Source: an uncultured Clostridia bacterium (GTDB lineage Bacteria > Bacillota > Clostridia > TANB77 > CAG-508). Taken from it: DNA of 62,011 bases. The stretch lies in NCBI GenBank assembly GCA_934140005.1, contig CAKPBB010000009.1, positions 1 through 62,011 on the forward strand, written 5' to 3'. The position numbers were made by a program, and so were the translations under genes. Below, in pieces: positions 17,793 to 25,391 of the stretch; within the stretch, counting starts at the first letter, position 1, and every line of letters starts with the position of its first letter. The notes beneath the pieces were generated by a model. That model was given only the letters and a program-made list of their open reading frames with translations. It was not told where the DNA came from and did no database searches.

Positions 17793-18584
17793 ATGAATTA
17801 CGCAGATATAAAAGATATAGATATACAAGATGGATATGGAGTTAGAACTTCATTATATGTAAGTGGGTGTCATTTTCATTGCCCAGAATGTCACAATAAA
17901 GAAGCATGGGATTTTAACTATGGCAAGAAATTTGATGATTCAGCAAAAGAGAGAATTTTTAAAAACCTAGAACATGATTATATAGAAGGTCTATCTATTT
18001 TGGGTGGAGAACCATTTGAAAAAATAAATCAACAAACATTAGCTGGTTTTGTTAGTGAAGTAAAAGCTAAATTCCCTAACAAATCAATTTGGTGTTGGAC
18101 TGGATATGATTTTGATAAAGATATATTAAATGATATGTATAAAAAATATGATTATACAAAAGAGCTTTTAAAAAATATTGATATAATTGTTGATGGACAA
18201 TTTGAAATTGATAAACATATTGTTGATTTAAAATTTAGAGGCTCTTATAATCAAAGAAAAATAGATGTACAAGCGAGTATAAAGCAAAATAAAATGATAA
18301 GATTACCTTTTGGAGATGAAGCAAGATACGAAGAAGATGTTAAGAAACCTAAAATTTATAAAGAAATTGCGACAAAAGAAAAGGTTTCAGAAACTACAAA
18401 TTCTAAACAAAGTGTTTCAGAATCAACTAATGGTAAGATTATCACATTTATTCCAGAAACAGTTGGTAAGTCAAGTTTTATAGAGCAAGAAGTTACAGAA
18501 CAAATTGCTGCGAAATCTAATAATGAAAGCTTTATTGAAAATACAGGAAAAATTACGGATAACAAGGATACGAGAAATGTATAA
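17793..18584 (+). CDS. nrdG: anaerobic ribonucleotide reductase activating protein
   Basis: Radical SAM activase that installs the glycyl radical on NrdD. The cluster motif is CHFHCPEC, the Cx3Cx2C spacing expected for NrdG, preceded by the DGYGVRTSLYVSGC lead-in. Further family marks are ILGGEPFE and a GSYNQRKIDV-type C-terminal block of the core. The core ends near residue 180. About 80 extra residues rich in Lys, Glu, Ser and Thr follow, with repeated KxVSE(T/S)TN-like segments and no obvious fold. The usual family length is about 155-180, so this tail is unusual. SD AAGGAG is close to the ATG. The upstream nrdD confirms the pairing. Confidence 0.93.
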   Translation: MNYADIKDIDIQDGYGVRTSLYVSGCHFHCPECHNKEAWDFNYGKKFDDSAKERIFKNLEHDYIEGLSILGGEPFEKINQQTLAGFVSEVKAKFPNKSIWCWTGYDFDKDILNDMYKKYDYTKELLKNIDIIVDGQFEIDKHIVDLKFRGSYNQRKIDVQASIKQNKMIRLPFGDEARYEEDVKKPKIYKEIATKEKVSETTNSKQSVSESTNGKIITFIPETVGKSSFIEQEVTEQIAAKSNNESFIENTGKITDNKDTRNV

Positions 18585-18659
18585 TAAACTGCTTACAGGA
18601 TATTTCAAAATATATATTATAAAATTGAATATGTAGAAATATAAAAATTTGGAGGTATT

Positions 18660-19607
18660 ATGGAAAATATTAAAATTTTTTCATGTAGTGAATCAGCAGA
18701 CAAATTTACAAGAGAAGTATGCAATTACTTAAAGATTGAACCAGGCGAAATGACAAGAATGAAGTTTAAAAATGATAATAACTTTGTTCAAATTAAAGAA
18801 ACCGTAAGGGAAAGTGATGTATTTTTAATACAAACTACAACACCACCTGTAAATGAAAGAATAATGGAACTTTTAATTACAATTGATGCAATTAAAAGAG
18901 CTTCTGCTAAAAGAATTACTGTAGTATTACCATATTACATATATTCTAGGTCGGATAAAAAAGACCAACCTCGTATACCAGTTACAGCAAAATTATTTGC
19001 ACAACTAATTGAGGCAGCTGGGGCAAATAGAGTTTTAACTTGTGATTTACACAATCCAGCAATATCAGCTTATTTCAATATAAATTGTGATGTTCTAACA
19101 GGAAAATCTTTACTAGAGAAATACTTTGATGCAAAAGATATTGATAATAAAGTTGTTGTTGCAACAGATGCTGGAAGTTCAAAAAAAGCATATAAATATG
19201 CAGAACATTTCAAATGTCCAATTGCTCTAATAGATAAGAGAAGAGATGGAAACAATGATAAGGCAATAGCTACTAGTGTTATTGGTGAAATTGAAGGAAA
19301 AAATGCTTTAATATTTGATGATGAAGTAGATACAGCAGGTTCAATAATGGAAACTGTTGATGTAATAAAGAAATATGGAGCAAAGGATATATATGTGGGC
19401 TGTACACATGGAGTATTATCTGGCCCAGCAATTGAAAGAATTAGTAATTCATCAATAAAAGAATTGGTTATGACAAATACAATTCCACTTACAAAGGAAA
19501 AACAAATAGATAAAATTGTTGTAGTATCAATTTCAGAATTATTTGGTGAGGCTATAAAAAAGATAAATGAAGCTACTTCAATTGGAGAATTATTTGAAGC
19601 AAATTAA
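18660..19607 (+). CDS. prs: ribose-phosphate pyrophosphokinase (PRPP synthase)
   Basis: Makes phosphoribosyl pyrophosphate from ribose-5-phosphate and ATP, the precursor for nucleotides, histidine and tryptophan. At 315 residues it has normal length. Signatures include YYIYSRSDKKDQPRIPVTAKLFAQ (the catalytic flexible loop and metal-binding region, given here in parts), CDLHN, the KRR(D) ribose-binding segment and the PRPP-binding loop DDEVDTAGSI. Cys, Asp and Ser positions vary from the B. subtilis type but no key residue seems lost. GGAGG at 18651-18655 sets the ATG. Confidence 0.93.
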   Translation: MENIKIFSCSESADKFTREVCNYLKIEPGEMTRMKFKNDNNFVQIKETVRESDVFLIQTTTPPVNERIMELLITIDAIKRASAKRITVVLPYYIYSRSDKKDQPRIPVTAKLFAQLIEAAGANRVLTCDLHNPAISAYFNINCDVLTGKSLLEKYFDAKDIDNKVVVATDAGSSKKAYKYAEHFKCPIALIDKRRDGNNDKAIATSVIGEIEGKNALIFDDEVDTAGSIMETVDVIKKYGAKDIYVGCTHGVLSGPAIERISNSSIKELVMTNTIPLTKEKQIDKIVVVSISELFGEAIKKINEATSIGELFEAN

Positions 19608-19662
19608 CAACTATTAAATACCGAAAAACCCATTAAATATTGAATTTAAAGTAAATTTGGTA

Positions 19663-19692
19663 TTGACAAGTACCCTGAAAATAATGTATAAT
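19663..19692 (+). promoter_or_regulatory. sigma-A promoter of rpsU
   Basis: TTGACA (19663-19668), 18-base spacer, TATAAT (19687-19692), about 75 bases before the rpsU start. Confidence 0.8.
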
Positions 19693-19770
19693 AAGAAACA
19701 GTTAAGAAGTCTAAAGGATTATTACATAAATCCCACAAGATGGTTTCGAGCTTCGGAAGGAGGGGAAATA

Positions 19771-19941
19771 ATGTCAGAGGTTAAAGTAAATAATGGTAAT
19801 ATAGAAGACGCTTTAAAGAGATTTAAAAGACAATGTGCTAGAAATGGCGTATTACAAGAAGTAAGAAAAAGAGAACATTATGAAAAACCAAGTGTTAGAA
19901 GAAAGAAAAAATCAGAGGCTGCAAGAAAAAGAAAATTCTAA
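19771..19941 (+). CDS. rpsU: 30S ribosomal protein bS21
   Basis: Small-subunit ribosomal protein S21, 56 residues, the family length. The core EDALKRFKRQCARNGVLQE and the very basic C-terminus (RRKKKSEAARKRK) are typical. The start is the ATG at 19771, placed just after a strong SD (GGAGGGG); longer readings upstream run through the promoter and are wrong. rpsU-yqeY is a common Firmicutes neighbourhood. Confidence 0.97.
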   Translation: MSEVKVNNGNIEDALKRFKRQCARNGVLQEVRKREHYEKPSVRRKKKSEAARKRKF

Positions 19942-19971
19942 AAGCTAATATAGATTTTATAAGGTTGTAGA

Positions 19972-20000
19972 GGACGGATATTTATATCCGTTCTTTGTTT
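19972..20000 (+). terminator. terminator after rpsU
   Basis: GGACGGATAT (19972-19981) pairs with ATATCCGTTC (19984-19993) with a tiny loop, followed by TTTGTTTT. It lies only about 40 bases before yqeY, so some read-through is likely. Confidence 0.75.
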
Positions 20001-20035
20001 TATATCAAAATAAATATTAGAAGGGAAGGGTAAAA

Positions 20036-20476
20036 ATGTTAAAAGAACAATTGATGAATGATTTAAAATCAGCAATGAAGGAGAAAGATGAAATAAAGAA
20101 AAATACTGTTCAAATGGTTAGAGCAGGAATTTTACAAATTGAAAAAGATAAAGGAATTGAAGTCGATGATAATCAAATTATAGATATCATTGCTAAAGAA
20201 GTAAAAAAGAGAAAAGATGCAGCAGTTGATTTTGAAAAAGGTGGAAGAGAAGATTTAGTTAAAAAGAATAATAAAGAAATAGAAATCTTATCTGCTTACT
20301 TACCAAAGCAATTATCAGTAGAAGAAATTGAAGAAATAGTTAAAGCTGTAATATCTGAGACTGGTGCAACAAATATTAAAGATATGGGAAAAGTTATGAA
20401 AGGTGCAAAAGATAAAATAGGAGCAGCAGCTGATGGAAAAACTATCAATGAAGTAGTAAAAGCATTGCTTGGATAA
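20036..20476 (+). CDS. yqeY: GatB/YqeY-domain protein
   Basis: A 146-residue, mostly helical protein of the YqeY family, related to the tail domain of the amidotransferase subunit GatB. It has the family marks of an N-terminal MLKEQLMNDLKSAMKEKDE region, EVKKRKDAAVDFEKGGR and a C-terminal half ending in the GATNIKDMGKVMK...AADGKTINEVVK region. The exact biochemical role of free-standing YqeY is not known; tRNA-related activity is inferred from the GatB relationship. It follows rpsU, as in many Firmicutes, and ends at a convergent bidirectional terminator. Confidence 0.88.
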   Translation: MLKEQLMNDLKSAMKEKDEIKKNTVQMVRAGILQIEKDKGIEVDDNQIIDIIAKEVKKRKDAAVDFEKGGREDLVKKNNKEIEILSAYLPKQLSVEEIEEIVKAVISETGATNIKDMGKVMKGAKDKIGAAADGKTINEVVKALLG

Positions 20477-20523
20477 TAAAAATAATTTAATGTTAAATGA
20501 GATATTATTAAATCAATATTTAT

Positions 20524-20567
20524 AAAATGATGTTTATATAAAAAATTAAACATCATTTTATTTTTTT
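20524..20567. terminator. bidirectional terminator between yqeY and the minus-strand operon
   Basis: AAAATGATGTTT (20524-20535) pairs with AAACATCATTTT (20548-20559), with T runs on the + side and A runs on the other. It overlaps the stop codon of the minus-strand gene. Confidence 0.8.
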
Positions 20568-20815
20568 AATTTCTTGTTTAATAAGCGGATTAAAAGTAAT
20601 GTTATACTATAATAAAGAATCAAAATTATAATGTAAATAATCGTATAAATAGCAAAGTTTTCGAAAAAATTTTTTATAAAAATTTCTTTGTATATTAAAT
20701 TTAGCCCTAATGAAGCCGTAAAAAAGTATTGAGTAGTTGAGAAAACAAAAATAAATAAAATATAGCCTAAAATATAAGTTATAATCATTTTGAGAATATT
20801 GGATATAAAATACAT
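20558..20815 (-). CDS. small membrane protein
   Basis: An 85-residue hydrophobic protein with two membrane segments (about residues 8-30 and 48-72) and a short basic C-terminus. The start is the ATG at 20815, because AAAGGAG (20824-20830 on the minus strand) is 8 bases upstream; a longer reading would start inside the SD. Its SD lies within the preceding 36-codon gene and its ATG follows that gene's stop with one base between (TAAAATG), so the two are translationally coupled. Function unknown. Small membrane proteins coupled to LytTR regulators exist as regulator/inhibitor pairs, and that is one possibility here. Confidence 0.65.
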   Translation of the reverse strand: MYFISNILKMIITYILGYILFIFVFSTTQYFFTASLGLNLIYKEIFIKNFFENFAIYTIIYIIILILYYSITLLLIRLLNKKLKK

Positions 20816-20816
20816 T

Positions 20817-20927
20817 TTACCAACTCCTTTCATCTAAATAATCAATAACTTTTATAACTCGTCTTCGAGATACTTTTAATTTAGTACCATCAGTTAATTC
20901 AATAATTATTGAACTGACCATACTCAT
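20817..20927 (-). CDS. 36-residue peptide resembling the tail of a LytTR DNA-binding domain
   Basis: A short gene with SD TTGGAG (20934-20939, minus strand), ATG at 20927 and TAA at 20819-20817, coupled to the membrane protein downstream. The peptide contains IIELTDGTKLKVSRRR followed by a short helix-like VIKVIDYL. The DGT-x-L-x-V-S-RRR pattern resembles the last strands of LytTR domains. The rest of such a domain (about 60 more residues) is missing, so this is either a stand-alone small protein or a relic that kept its promoter and ribosome site. The coding assignment rests on SD, promoter and coupling; the LytTR link is by eye. Confidence 0.5.
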   Translation of the reverse strand: MSMVSSIIIELTDGTKLKVSRRRVIKVIDYLDERSW

Positions 20928-20990
20928 ATTTTTCTCCAATATAATAAAATTAGAAAGCACACTATGTTAGAACAACATGATGATGTAAAC

Positions 20991-21018
20991 ATTATATTTA
21001 TTTGATATTAAAAGTCAA
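20991..21018 (-). promoter_or_regulatory. sigma-A promoter of the minus-strand two-gene operon
   Basis: Read on the minus strand: TTGACT (21018-21013), 16-base spacer, TATAAT (20996-20991). The transcript would begin about 60 bases before the 36-codon gene. Confidence 0.7.
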
Positions 21019-21092
21019 TATAAAAACCAATTATCTATAAATTAAACCGTTTATCATAAATTTATGCTAATAAAAGATAAAAGGTTTTTGGG

Positions 21093-21121
21093 TTGACAAA
21101 AAAAATAGATATTTATATATT
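21093..21121 (+). promoter_or_regulatory. sigma-A promoter of a small membrane protein gene
   Basis: TTGACA (21093-21098), 17-base spacer, TATATT (21116-21121). Confidence 0.65.
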
Positions 21122-21150
21122 AGATTTATAGATAAGAAGGGAGATAAACT

Positions 21151-21420
21151 ATGAAATTAGAAAAAAATATAAAAAAATCTATAATACTTTTATCAATTTT
21201 TATAATTATTATATTAGCGGTTATTATTTGTATAGTAAAAGCACATTCAAATTATTTATACAATGAAGATGGTACACTTTCAGATGGACATGCAGAGTTG
21301 ATAGAGAATTTGAAAAAAACGGAAGATGAAGAAACTAAAAAGAAAAAAACAGATTTTTACTTACAACAAAATGTACTAACACAAGATGAAGCAGATGAAA
21401 TATATAAATCAATTAAATAA
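21151..21420 (+). CDS. small single-pass membrane protein, unknown
   Basis: An 89-residue protein with a basic N-terminus, one strongly hydrophobic helix at about residues 11-30, and a charged exported or cytoplasmic tail ending in QDEADEIYKSIK. SD AAGGGAG (21137-21143) sits 7 bases from the ATG, and a good promoter is just upstream, so it is a real gene. I recognise no family. The gene lies between a minus-strand operon and the first atypical orphan gene, in an accessory-looking patch. Confidence 0.6.
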   Translation: MKLEKNIKKSIILLSIFIIIILAVIICIVKAHSNYLYNEDGTLSDGHAELIENLKKTEDEETKKKKTDFYLQQNVLTQDEADEIYKSIK

Positions 21421-21448
21421 TGAATATGTGTTGAACATAATAAAAATG

Positions 21449-21477
21449 TTGAAAATATAGCTATTCTGTGCTATACT
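21449..21477 (+). promoter_or_regulatory. sigma-A promoter of atypical orphan gene 1
   Basis: TTGAAA (21449-21454), 17-base spacer, TATACT (21472-21477). GTACGTA follows at 21484-21490, exactly six bases after the -10 box, the same offset as at the second orphan gene. Confidence 0.7.
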
Positions 21478-21490
21478 AACAAAGTACGTA

Positions 21491-21552
21491 ATTGGTTTTT
21501 TGAATTTTATAATCATTAAAATAATTTTTGAGAGTAAGTTCAATAAGCCAAT
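21491..21552 (+). promoter_or_regulatory. leader hairpin of atypical orphan gene 1
   Basis: ATTGGTTTTTTGAATTT (21491-21507) pairs with AAGTTCAATAAGCCAAT (21536-21552): 14 Watson-Crick pairs, two G-U pairs and one mismatch. It lies right at the predicted transcript start, in a leader of about 100 bases. No U-run follows, so a 5' stability or translation-control element is more likely than a terminator. Confidence 0.5.
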
Positions 21553-21584
21553 GTATTATTTGACAGAAAAGAAAGGACAATACT

Positions 21585-22838
21585 ATGCGGTACTTTGAAT
21601 CGGAATTTGTGGTTAACAAAGAGTTGGCAGCAAAACTTGTTAAAGAATTTTTTGCAAGTTTTAATCCCAGAAATGTAATGCAATTGGATGGGCAGAGCGC
21701 AAAAGTCAAGATTTTCTTTGATGATGGTAAAAAGTGTGGAATTGTTGATATAATTGGTGAGGCAAGTGAAATTCAAAAATTCACTTACAATGGTGATAAT
21801 GAAGCTCAGGAAGCACCTTTAAAAAATGATGAAAAAGAGGTTCAAGCAGAAGTTACTATAGAACCTAAACCGACAGCAGAGCCCAGTGAGGTTAAAAAGT
21901 CTTCTAAAAGGAGTAAGCGTAAGAGTAAGGCTAAAAAACATCCTACTAAGGCTAAAGATTCTAATGAACCTGGCATCTACAAATCTACTTTCTCAAGATT
22001 CTATCCTTGGATTAATGAGTTTGCACAAGACCGTTCAGGAGAAGAATTTTTCAAAGATATTGGACATGAATTAGGTTTTGTAGAAGGAACTTCTGAATGG
22101 AATGAGTATGCTGATGCAATTAAGATTGCATTAAAAATGTCGGAGCGTCAAACTTTTGCGAATTTTGCAAAAAAGCTGGGATTTAATGAAAGAGATAAGC
22201 TTCTTTCGTTCCGTAGAAAAATTAACGATTCGCTTAAAAAACGCTATCCAGATACTACTCTTAAGGCATCTGTGATTATTTCGAGAGTTGCATATTTTCT
22301 TAGAGAAAAAGGCTTTTCTTTTGCTGAAAGTGAAACTCAAAGTGATAAGACTGCTGAAAAAAATGCTGAATCTGATACGAGTGAAGCAGACCAAAAAAAC
22401 GATAGCACGAGTGAGTCCGTTTCTAATGAATCAGATTTAAAAGCGGACAGTGCTGTTCCAGAAGAGAAAAAAGCAAAAGAGCTGTTGCCAAGTTTGCAAA
22501 AGTCTGAGAAAATCAATCAGATTTTGAATTTGCAATATGATACTCTTGAGCAATTTATTGATGCTTTATTATTGGTAATGATGTTTGAGGAATCTGAAAA
22601 TGAAAAGAAAGAAATGAGTAGGATTTTGAACGCTATTATAGTTGATACAGAGCATAAAAAAACTCTTGATGATGTTGCACGTGAGCTTGGTGGCGAATCG
22701 AAGATGGGAATTGAACTTCAAATGAAAATTGCTAAGATGGTAAATGATTACCAGAAAGCAAATGGAAGTGATAAATTGGTAAAGACAGTAAGCTTTTTGA
22801 ATGAATTGAGAGGAGCATGGATTGAACTTAAAAAATAA
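21585..22838 (+). CDS. atypical orphan gene 1, unknown protein
   Basis: A 417-residue soluble protein that I do not recognise. Residues 1-75 look like a compact alpha/beta domain. Residues 80-125 are a low-complexity linker ending in a very basic patch (repeated K/R/S, e.g. KRSKRKSKAKKH). A helical middle domain (about 130-250, including YPWINEFAQDRSGEEFF and LGFNERDKLLSFRRKIND) follows. A second acidic Ser/Asp linker lies at about 255-300 and a helical C-terminal domain at 310-417. Composition differs from the neighbours: CGT/CGC arginine codons, TTG leucine and a visibly higher GC. It has its own promoter, a leader hairpin and a 14-base-pair terminator. Acquisition by transfer is inferred. 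The basic patch would fit nucleic acid binding, without proof. Confidence 0.65.
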   Translation: MRYFESEFVVNKELAAKLVKEFFASFNPRNVMQLDGQSAKVKIFFDDGKKCGIVDIIGEASEIQKFTYNGDNEAQEAPLKNDEKEVQAEVTIEPKPTAEPSEVKKSSKRSKRKSKAKKHPTKAKDSNEPGIYKSTFSRFYPWINEFAQDRSGEEFFKDIGHELGFVEGTSEWNEYADAIKIALKMSERQTFANFAKKLGFNERDKLLSFRRKINDSLKKRYPDTTLKASVIISRVAYFLREKGFSFAESETQSDKTAEKNAESDTSEADQKNDSTSESVSNESDLKADSAVPEEKKAKELLPSLQKSEKINQILNLQYDTLEQFIDALLLVMMFEESENEKKEMSRILNAIIVDTEHKKTLDDVARELGGESKMGIELQMKIAKMVNDYQKANGSDKLVKTVSFLNELRGAWIELKK

Positions 22839-22858
22839 TACATAGGTTTATAGGCAGG

Positions 22859-22894
22859 GCCCTATTCGGAGTGAATTTACTCCGAATAGGGCTC
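22859..22894 (+). terminator. strong hairpin after atypical orphan gene 1
   Basis: GCCCTATTCGGAGT (22859-22872) pairs perfectly with ACTCCGAATAGGGC (22879-22892) around a six-base loop. The stem is GC-rich compared with the host terminators and the tail (TCTTGCCG) lacks a T run. Confidence 0.65.
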
Positions 22895-22902
22895 TTGCCG
22901 TA

Positions 22903-22931
22903 TTTACAATTGATAAATATCGTGTTATAAT
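22903..22931 (+). promoter_or_regulatory. sigma-A promoter of the 469-residue unknown gene
   Basis: TTTACA (22903-22908), 17-base spacer, TATAAT (22926-22931). Confidence 0.65.
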
Positions 22932-22983
22932 GGCAAATACTTAATATATATTTATAGTTAAAAGAATAGGAAGTATAAATGTA

Positions 22984-24393
22984 ATGAGAGAAAATATTAA
23001 AGAGTTAGAAGACTTAATTCAAAAAGGATATGAATTAGAACTTATTTCTTTTGAATTGGATATTCCATTAGAAGAATTACAAAGTATAAGAGAAAATATA
23101 AATCGAAGAAAACAAGTAGCAATTCTTGCAGAAAAAGATGCAATTGATACAAGTATAATAAATATGCATACACCATTTGCTACAAAGCCCAAAACTACAG
23201 CAACGAATAAAAAACAAAATAAACCATCTAGTAGAACAAAAGAAAATGGAACTGAAAGACTAATTGGTTTCCAAAAAGTTAGAGCAAAATATTATGAGCT
23301 ATATGGTGCATCAACAATGCCAGAAAGAATTGAGTTTGTAGAAAATGAAGAACTTAATAAAATTATAGATGTATTGGAAGCAAAAGTACAAGTATTGGAA
23401 GGCAGTGCTAAAAAAGAAAGAAGACAAGGAGTAAAAATAATTCATGATGTAGTAGATAAAATTTCAGACCAAGAATTTTCGACTTCACAATTAAAAAGAT
23501 TAGTTGATATTTTATATAGACCATGCTTAATGAATAATAAGTTGTTTAAAAGAGATACGATTGACTATGCCATGTATTCACAAAGAAGAACAATACTCCC
23601 AAAATTCATAAATAAAATTATAGCTGAAGTTCCTTACGTAAATACTAAAGAAGAATTAAAAAATCTAGAAGGAATGGTAACTCAAGCAATGAAAGATGAA
23701 AATCGAGTTTTGGTTGGTAGCTTAGAATTGAAATTAGCAAGTAAAAACAGAGAAATTGATGATAAAAACTTTGCAAAAATCAATAGCTTAACGCCAGAAT
23801 TACAAGAAGTGGTTAAAAAATTAGTTGATGGTAATTTAGATTTTCAAGAGGGACAAAAAGCGGTTGTTGATGAGGCAAATAAAAGATTCAAATTAACAAA
23901 AGGAAATAGATTTTCTTTAACAGCAGAGCAACAAGAAAAACAAGTATATTTGAATATTGGAGATTATATAGCAAATAATGGAACTAGTTTAAGTATAAAA
24001 TCTCCAAAAGATTTTATGAAGAAATTTATGGAATTTACAGGTTGTGATTTATCAAGAGCAATATTCGTAACAAGTGGAAATCTTATTAGTGCTACAAGAT
24101 ATGATGAAGCAATGAGCTTATGCAATGATTTCTTAGCTAAAACTGGTCAAGATAGTCCATTAAGACCATTATTAAGAAGTAAAATTGGAAAAATAAAGAA
24201 TATAATGCTTGGTAGAAAAATATTAGAAGTTATACATGCAAACGACAGTCAAAAAGATAGGCAAATGTATAGAGAATTAACAGAATTGATACGAAGTGAA
24301 AAAATAAATACATCATATGTTCCACTTGGCAAAAACTGTGATGGAAGTAAAAATATACTTTTAAGAGAAGTTATTACAGATAGAATTAGATAA
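22984..24393 (+). CDS. large unknown helical protein
   Basis: A 469-residue soluble protein of unknown family with host-like codon use. The first 40 residues (ELEDLIQKGYELELISFELDIP, given in part, then LEELQSIREN) resemble a helix-turn-helix of the kind found in sigma-like and resolvase-like proteins. A Lys/Thr/Asn-rich linker follows at about 60-88. The rest is predicted to be helical, with a charged segment at 140-170 and a C-terminal region from about 330 containing FMKKFMEFTGCDLSRAIF. No signal peptide or membrane segment. It has its own promoter and a bidirectional terminator. DNA binding is an inference from the N-terminus only. Confidence 0.6.
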   Translation: MRENIKELEDLIQKGYELELISFELDIPLEELQSIRENINRRKQVAILAEKDAIDTSIINMHTPFATKPKTTATNKKQNKPSSRTKENGTERLIGFQKVRAKYYELYGASTMPERIEFVENEELNKIIDVLEAKVQVLEGSAKKERRQGVKIIHDVVDKISDQEFSTSQLKRLVDILYRPCLMNNKLFKRDTIDYAMYSQRRTILPKFINKIIAEVPYVNTKEELKNLEGMVTQAMKDENRVLVGSLELKLASKNREIDDKNFAKINSLTPELQEVVKKLVDGNLDFQEGQKAVVDEANKRFKLTKGNRFSLTAEQQEKQVYLNIGDYIANNGTSLSIKSPKDFMKKFMEFTGCDLSRAIFVTSGNLISATRYDEAMSLCNDFLAKTGQDSPLRPLLRSKIGKIKNIMLGRKILEVIHANDSQKDRQMYRELTELIRSEKINTSYVPLGKNCDGSKNILLREVITDRIR

Positions 24394-24400
24394 AAAATTG

Positions 24401-24447
24401 AAAAAAACTGTAAATAGACTGTTAAATTTCTATTTACAGTTTTTTTA
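24401..24447. terminator. bidirectional terminator between convergent genes
   Basis: AAAAAAACTGTAAATAGA (24401-24418) pairs with TTCTATTTACAGTTTTTTT on the other side (about 24428-24446). It serves the unknown gene on + and the SH3/CAP gene on -. Confidence 0.8.
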
Positions 24448-24454
24448 GAGCAAT

Positions 24455-25252
24455 CTACTTTCCAATAAATAATTCAACTAAAATTTTTCCATATATAGGA
24501 CTGTTTACTACACCAACACCAGTATAATTAAAAATATTACTTAGAATATTATTTTTATGTGTTTCTGAAGCCATCAATGCTTCAAATGCACCAGAAACAC
24601 TTGAATTACCAGCAATATTTTCATTAGCGGTTTTATATTTTATGCCACAGCTATCTAACATTTTATATAAATCACCATAAGTTGGTGATGTGTGTGAAAA
24701 ATAGTTGTTTTTAACTAAATCTTCTGCTTTTAGTCTAGCTGTATTTTGCAATTCTTCATCAATTTCTAATTCAGGTAAATTATTCTTTTTTCTTTCAGTA
24801 TTTATTAAATTTATAAATTCTTGTTCATCTTCTGTATAATTTATAAGTGGAGTATCTAATGCTACGGTTTCATCAGTTTGAGTGCTTGATGTTGCAACTG
24901 ATGAAGTTTCAGAAGAAACTTTAAAAGGAGAAGTTGTATCTTCACTACAAGGCTCTACATAGTCACAATAGACTGTTCCTATAATATTTTTTTCAGTTTG
25001 AATTACATACCAGTTACCAATTTTAGCAAATACTCGTATGTAATCATCCTTTTTTAATAGTCCAACTGCTTGATATGAAATCCCTGGACCTCTACGGACA
25101 TTTAAAGTTGATGCTGTTACTTTAGCATATTCGAAATCTGTTTTTTCATAATCTTCAGTACCAAAAGAAATTGAGAAAATACTAATACATAATGCAATTA
25201 AAATAGAAATTACACAAATAGTGTTTTTGTGTTCAATAAAAAAATCTTTCAT
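24455..25252 (-). CDS. secreted SH3b-CAP domain protein
   Basis: A 265-residue exported protein. A basic N-terminus and a membrane segment at about residues 12-30 act as signal or anchor. A bacterial SH3 domain follows at about 42-100, with the typical ASTLNVRRGPGISYQAVGLL. After a Ser/Thr-rich linker comes a CAP (SCP/PR-1, YkwD-like) domain at about 145-265, with NTERKKNNLPELEIDEELQ, a His in YFSHTSP, Glu in NENIAG, and a His in ASETHKNNIL. SH3b domains bind peptidoglycan, and many bacterial CAP proteins occur with wall-binding modules; the CAP activity itself is not known. The start at 25252 follows GGAGG (25258-25262, minus strand). It is divergent from the D,D-carboxypeptidase gene. Confidence 0.85.
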   Translation of the reverse strand: MKDFFIEHKNTICVISILIALCISIFSISFGTEDYEKTDFEYAKVTASTLNVRRGPGISYQAVGLLKKDDYIRVFAKIGNWYVIQTEKNIIGTVYCDYVEPCSEDTTSPFKVSSETSSVATSSTQTDETVALDTPLINYTEDEQEFINLINTERKKNNLPELEIDEELQNTARLKAEDLVKNNYFSHTSPTYGDLYKMLDSCGIKYKTANENIAGNSSVSGAFEALMASETHKNNILSNIFNYTGVGVVNSPIYGKILVELFIGK

Positions 25253-25336
25253 AAAAACCTCCAATCTTGTTTAAATAAATTATCGACATAAAAAAGGTAA
25301 CTTATACCAAAAATATAAAATCATATAAAAGAAATT

Positions 25337-25364
25337 TTTACATATTTATAAGATAGAATAAAAT
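25337..25364 (+). promoter_or_regulatory. candidate promoter of the D,D-carboxypeptidase gene
   Basis: TTTACA (25337-25342), 16-base spacer, TAAAAT (25359-25364). Spacing is good, the -10 is moderate. Confidence 0.45.
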
Positions 25365-25391
25365 GTTTACTGGAAAGGATTAGATAACATT

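Noticed and set aside
21886..22074. Second reading frame inside orphan gene 1
   Set aside because: It overlaps the main frame and has no independent SD or promoter; it is a shadow of the main gene.
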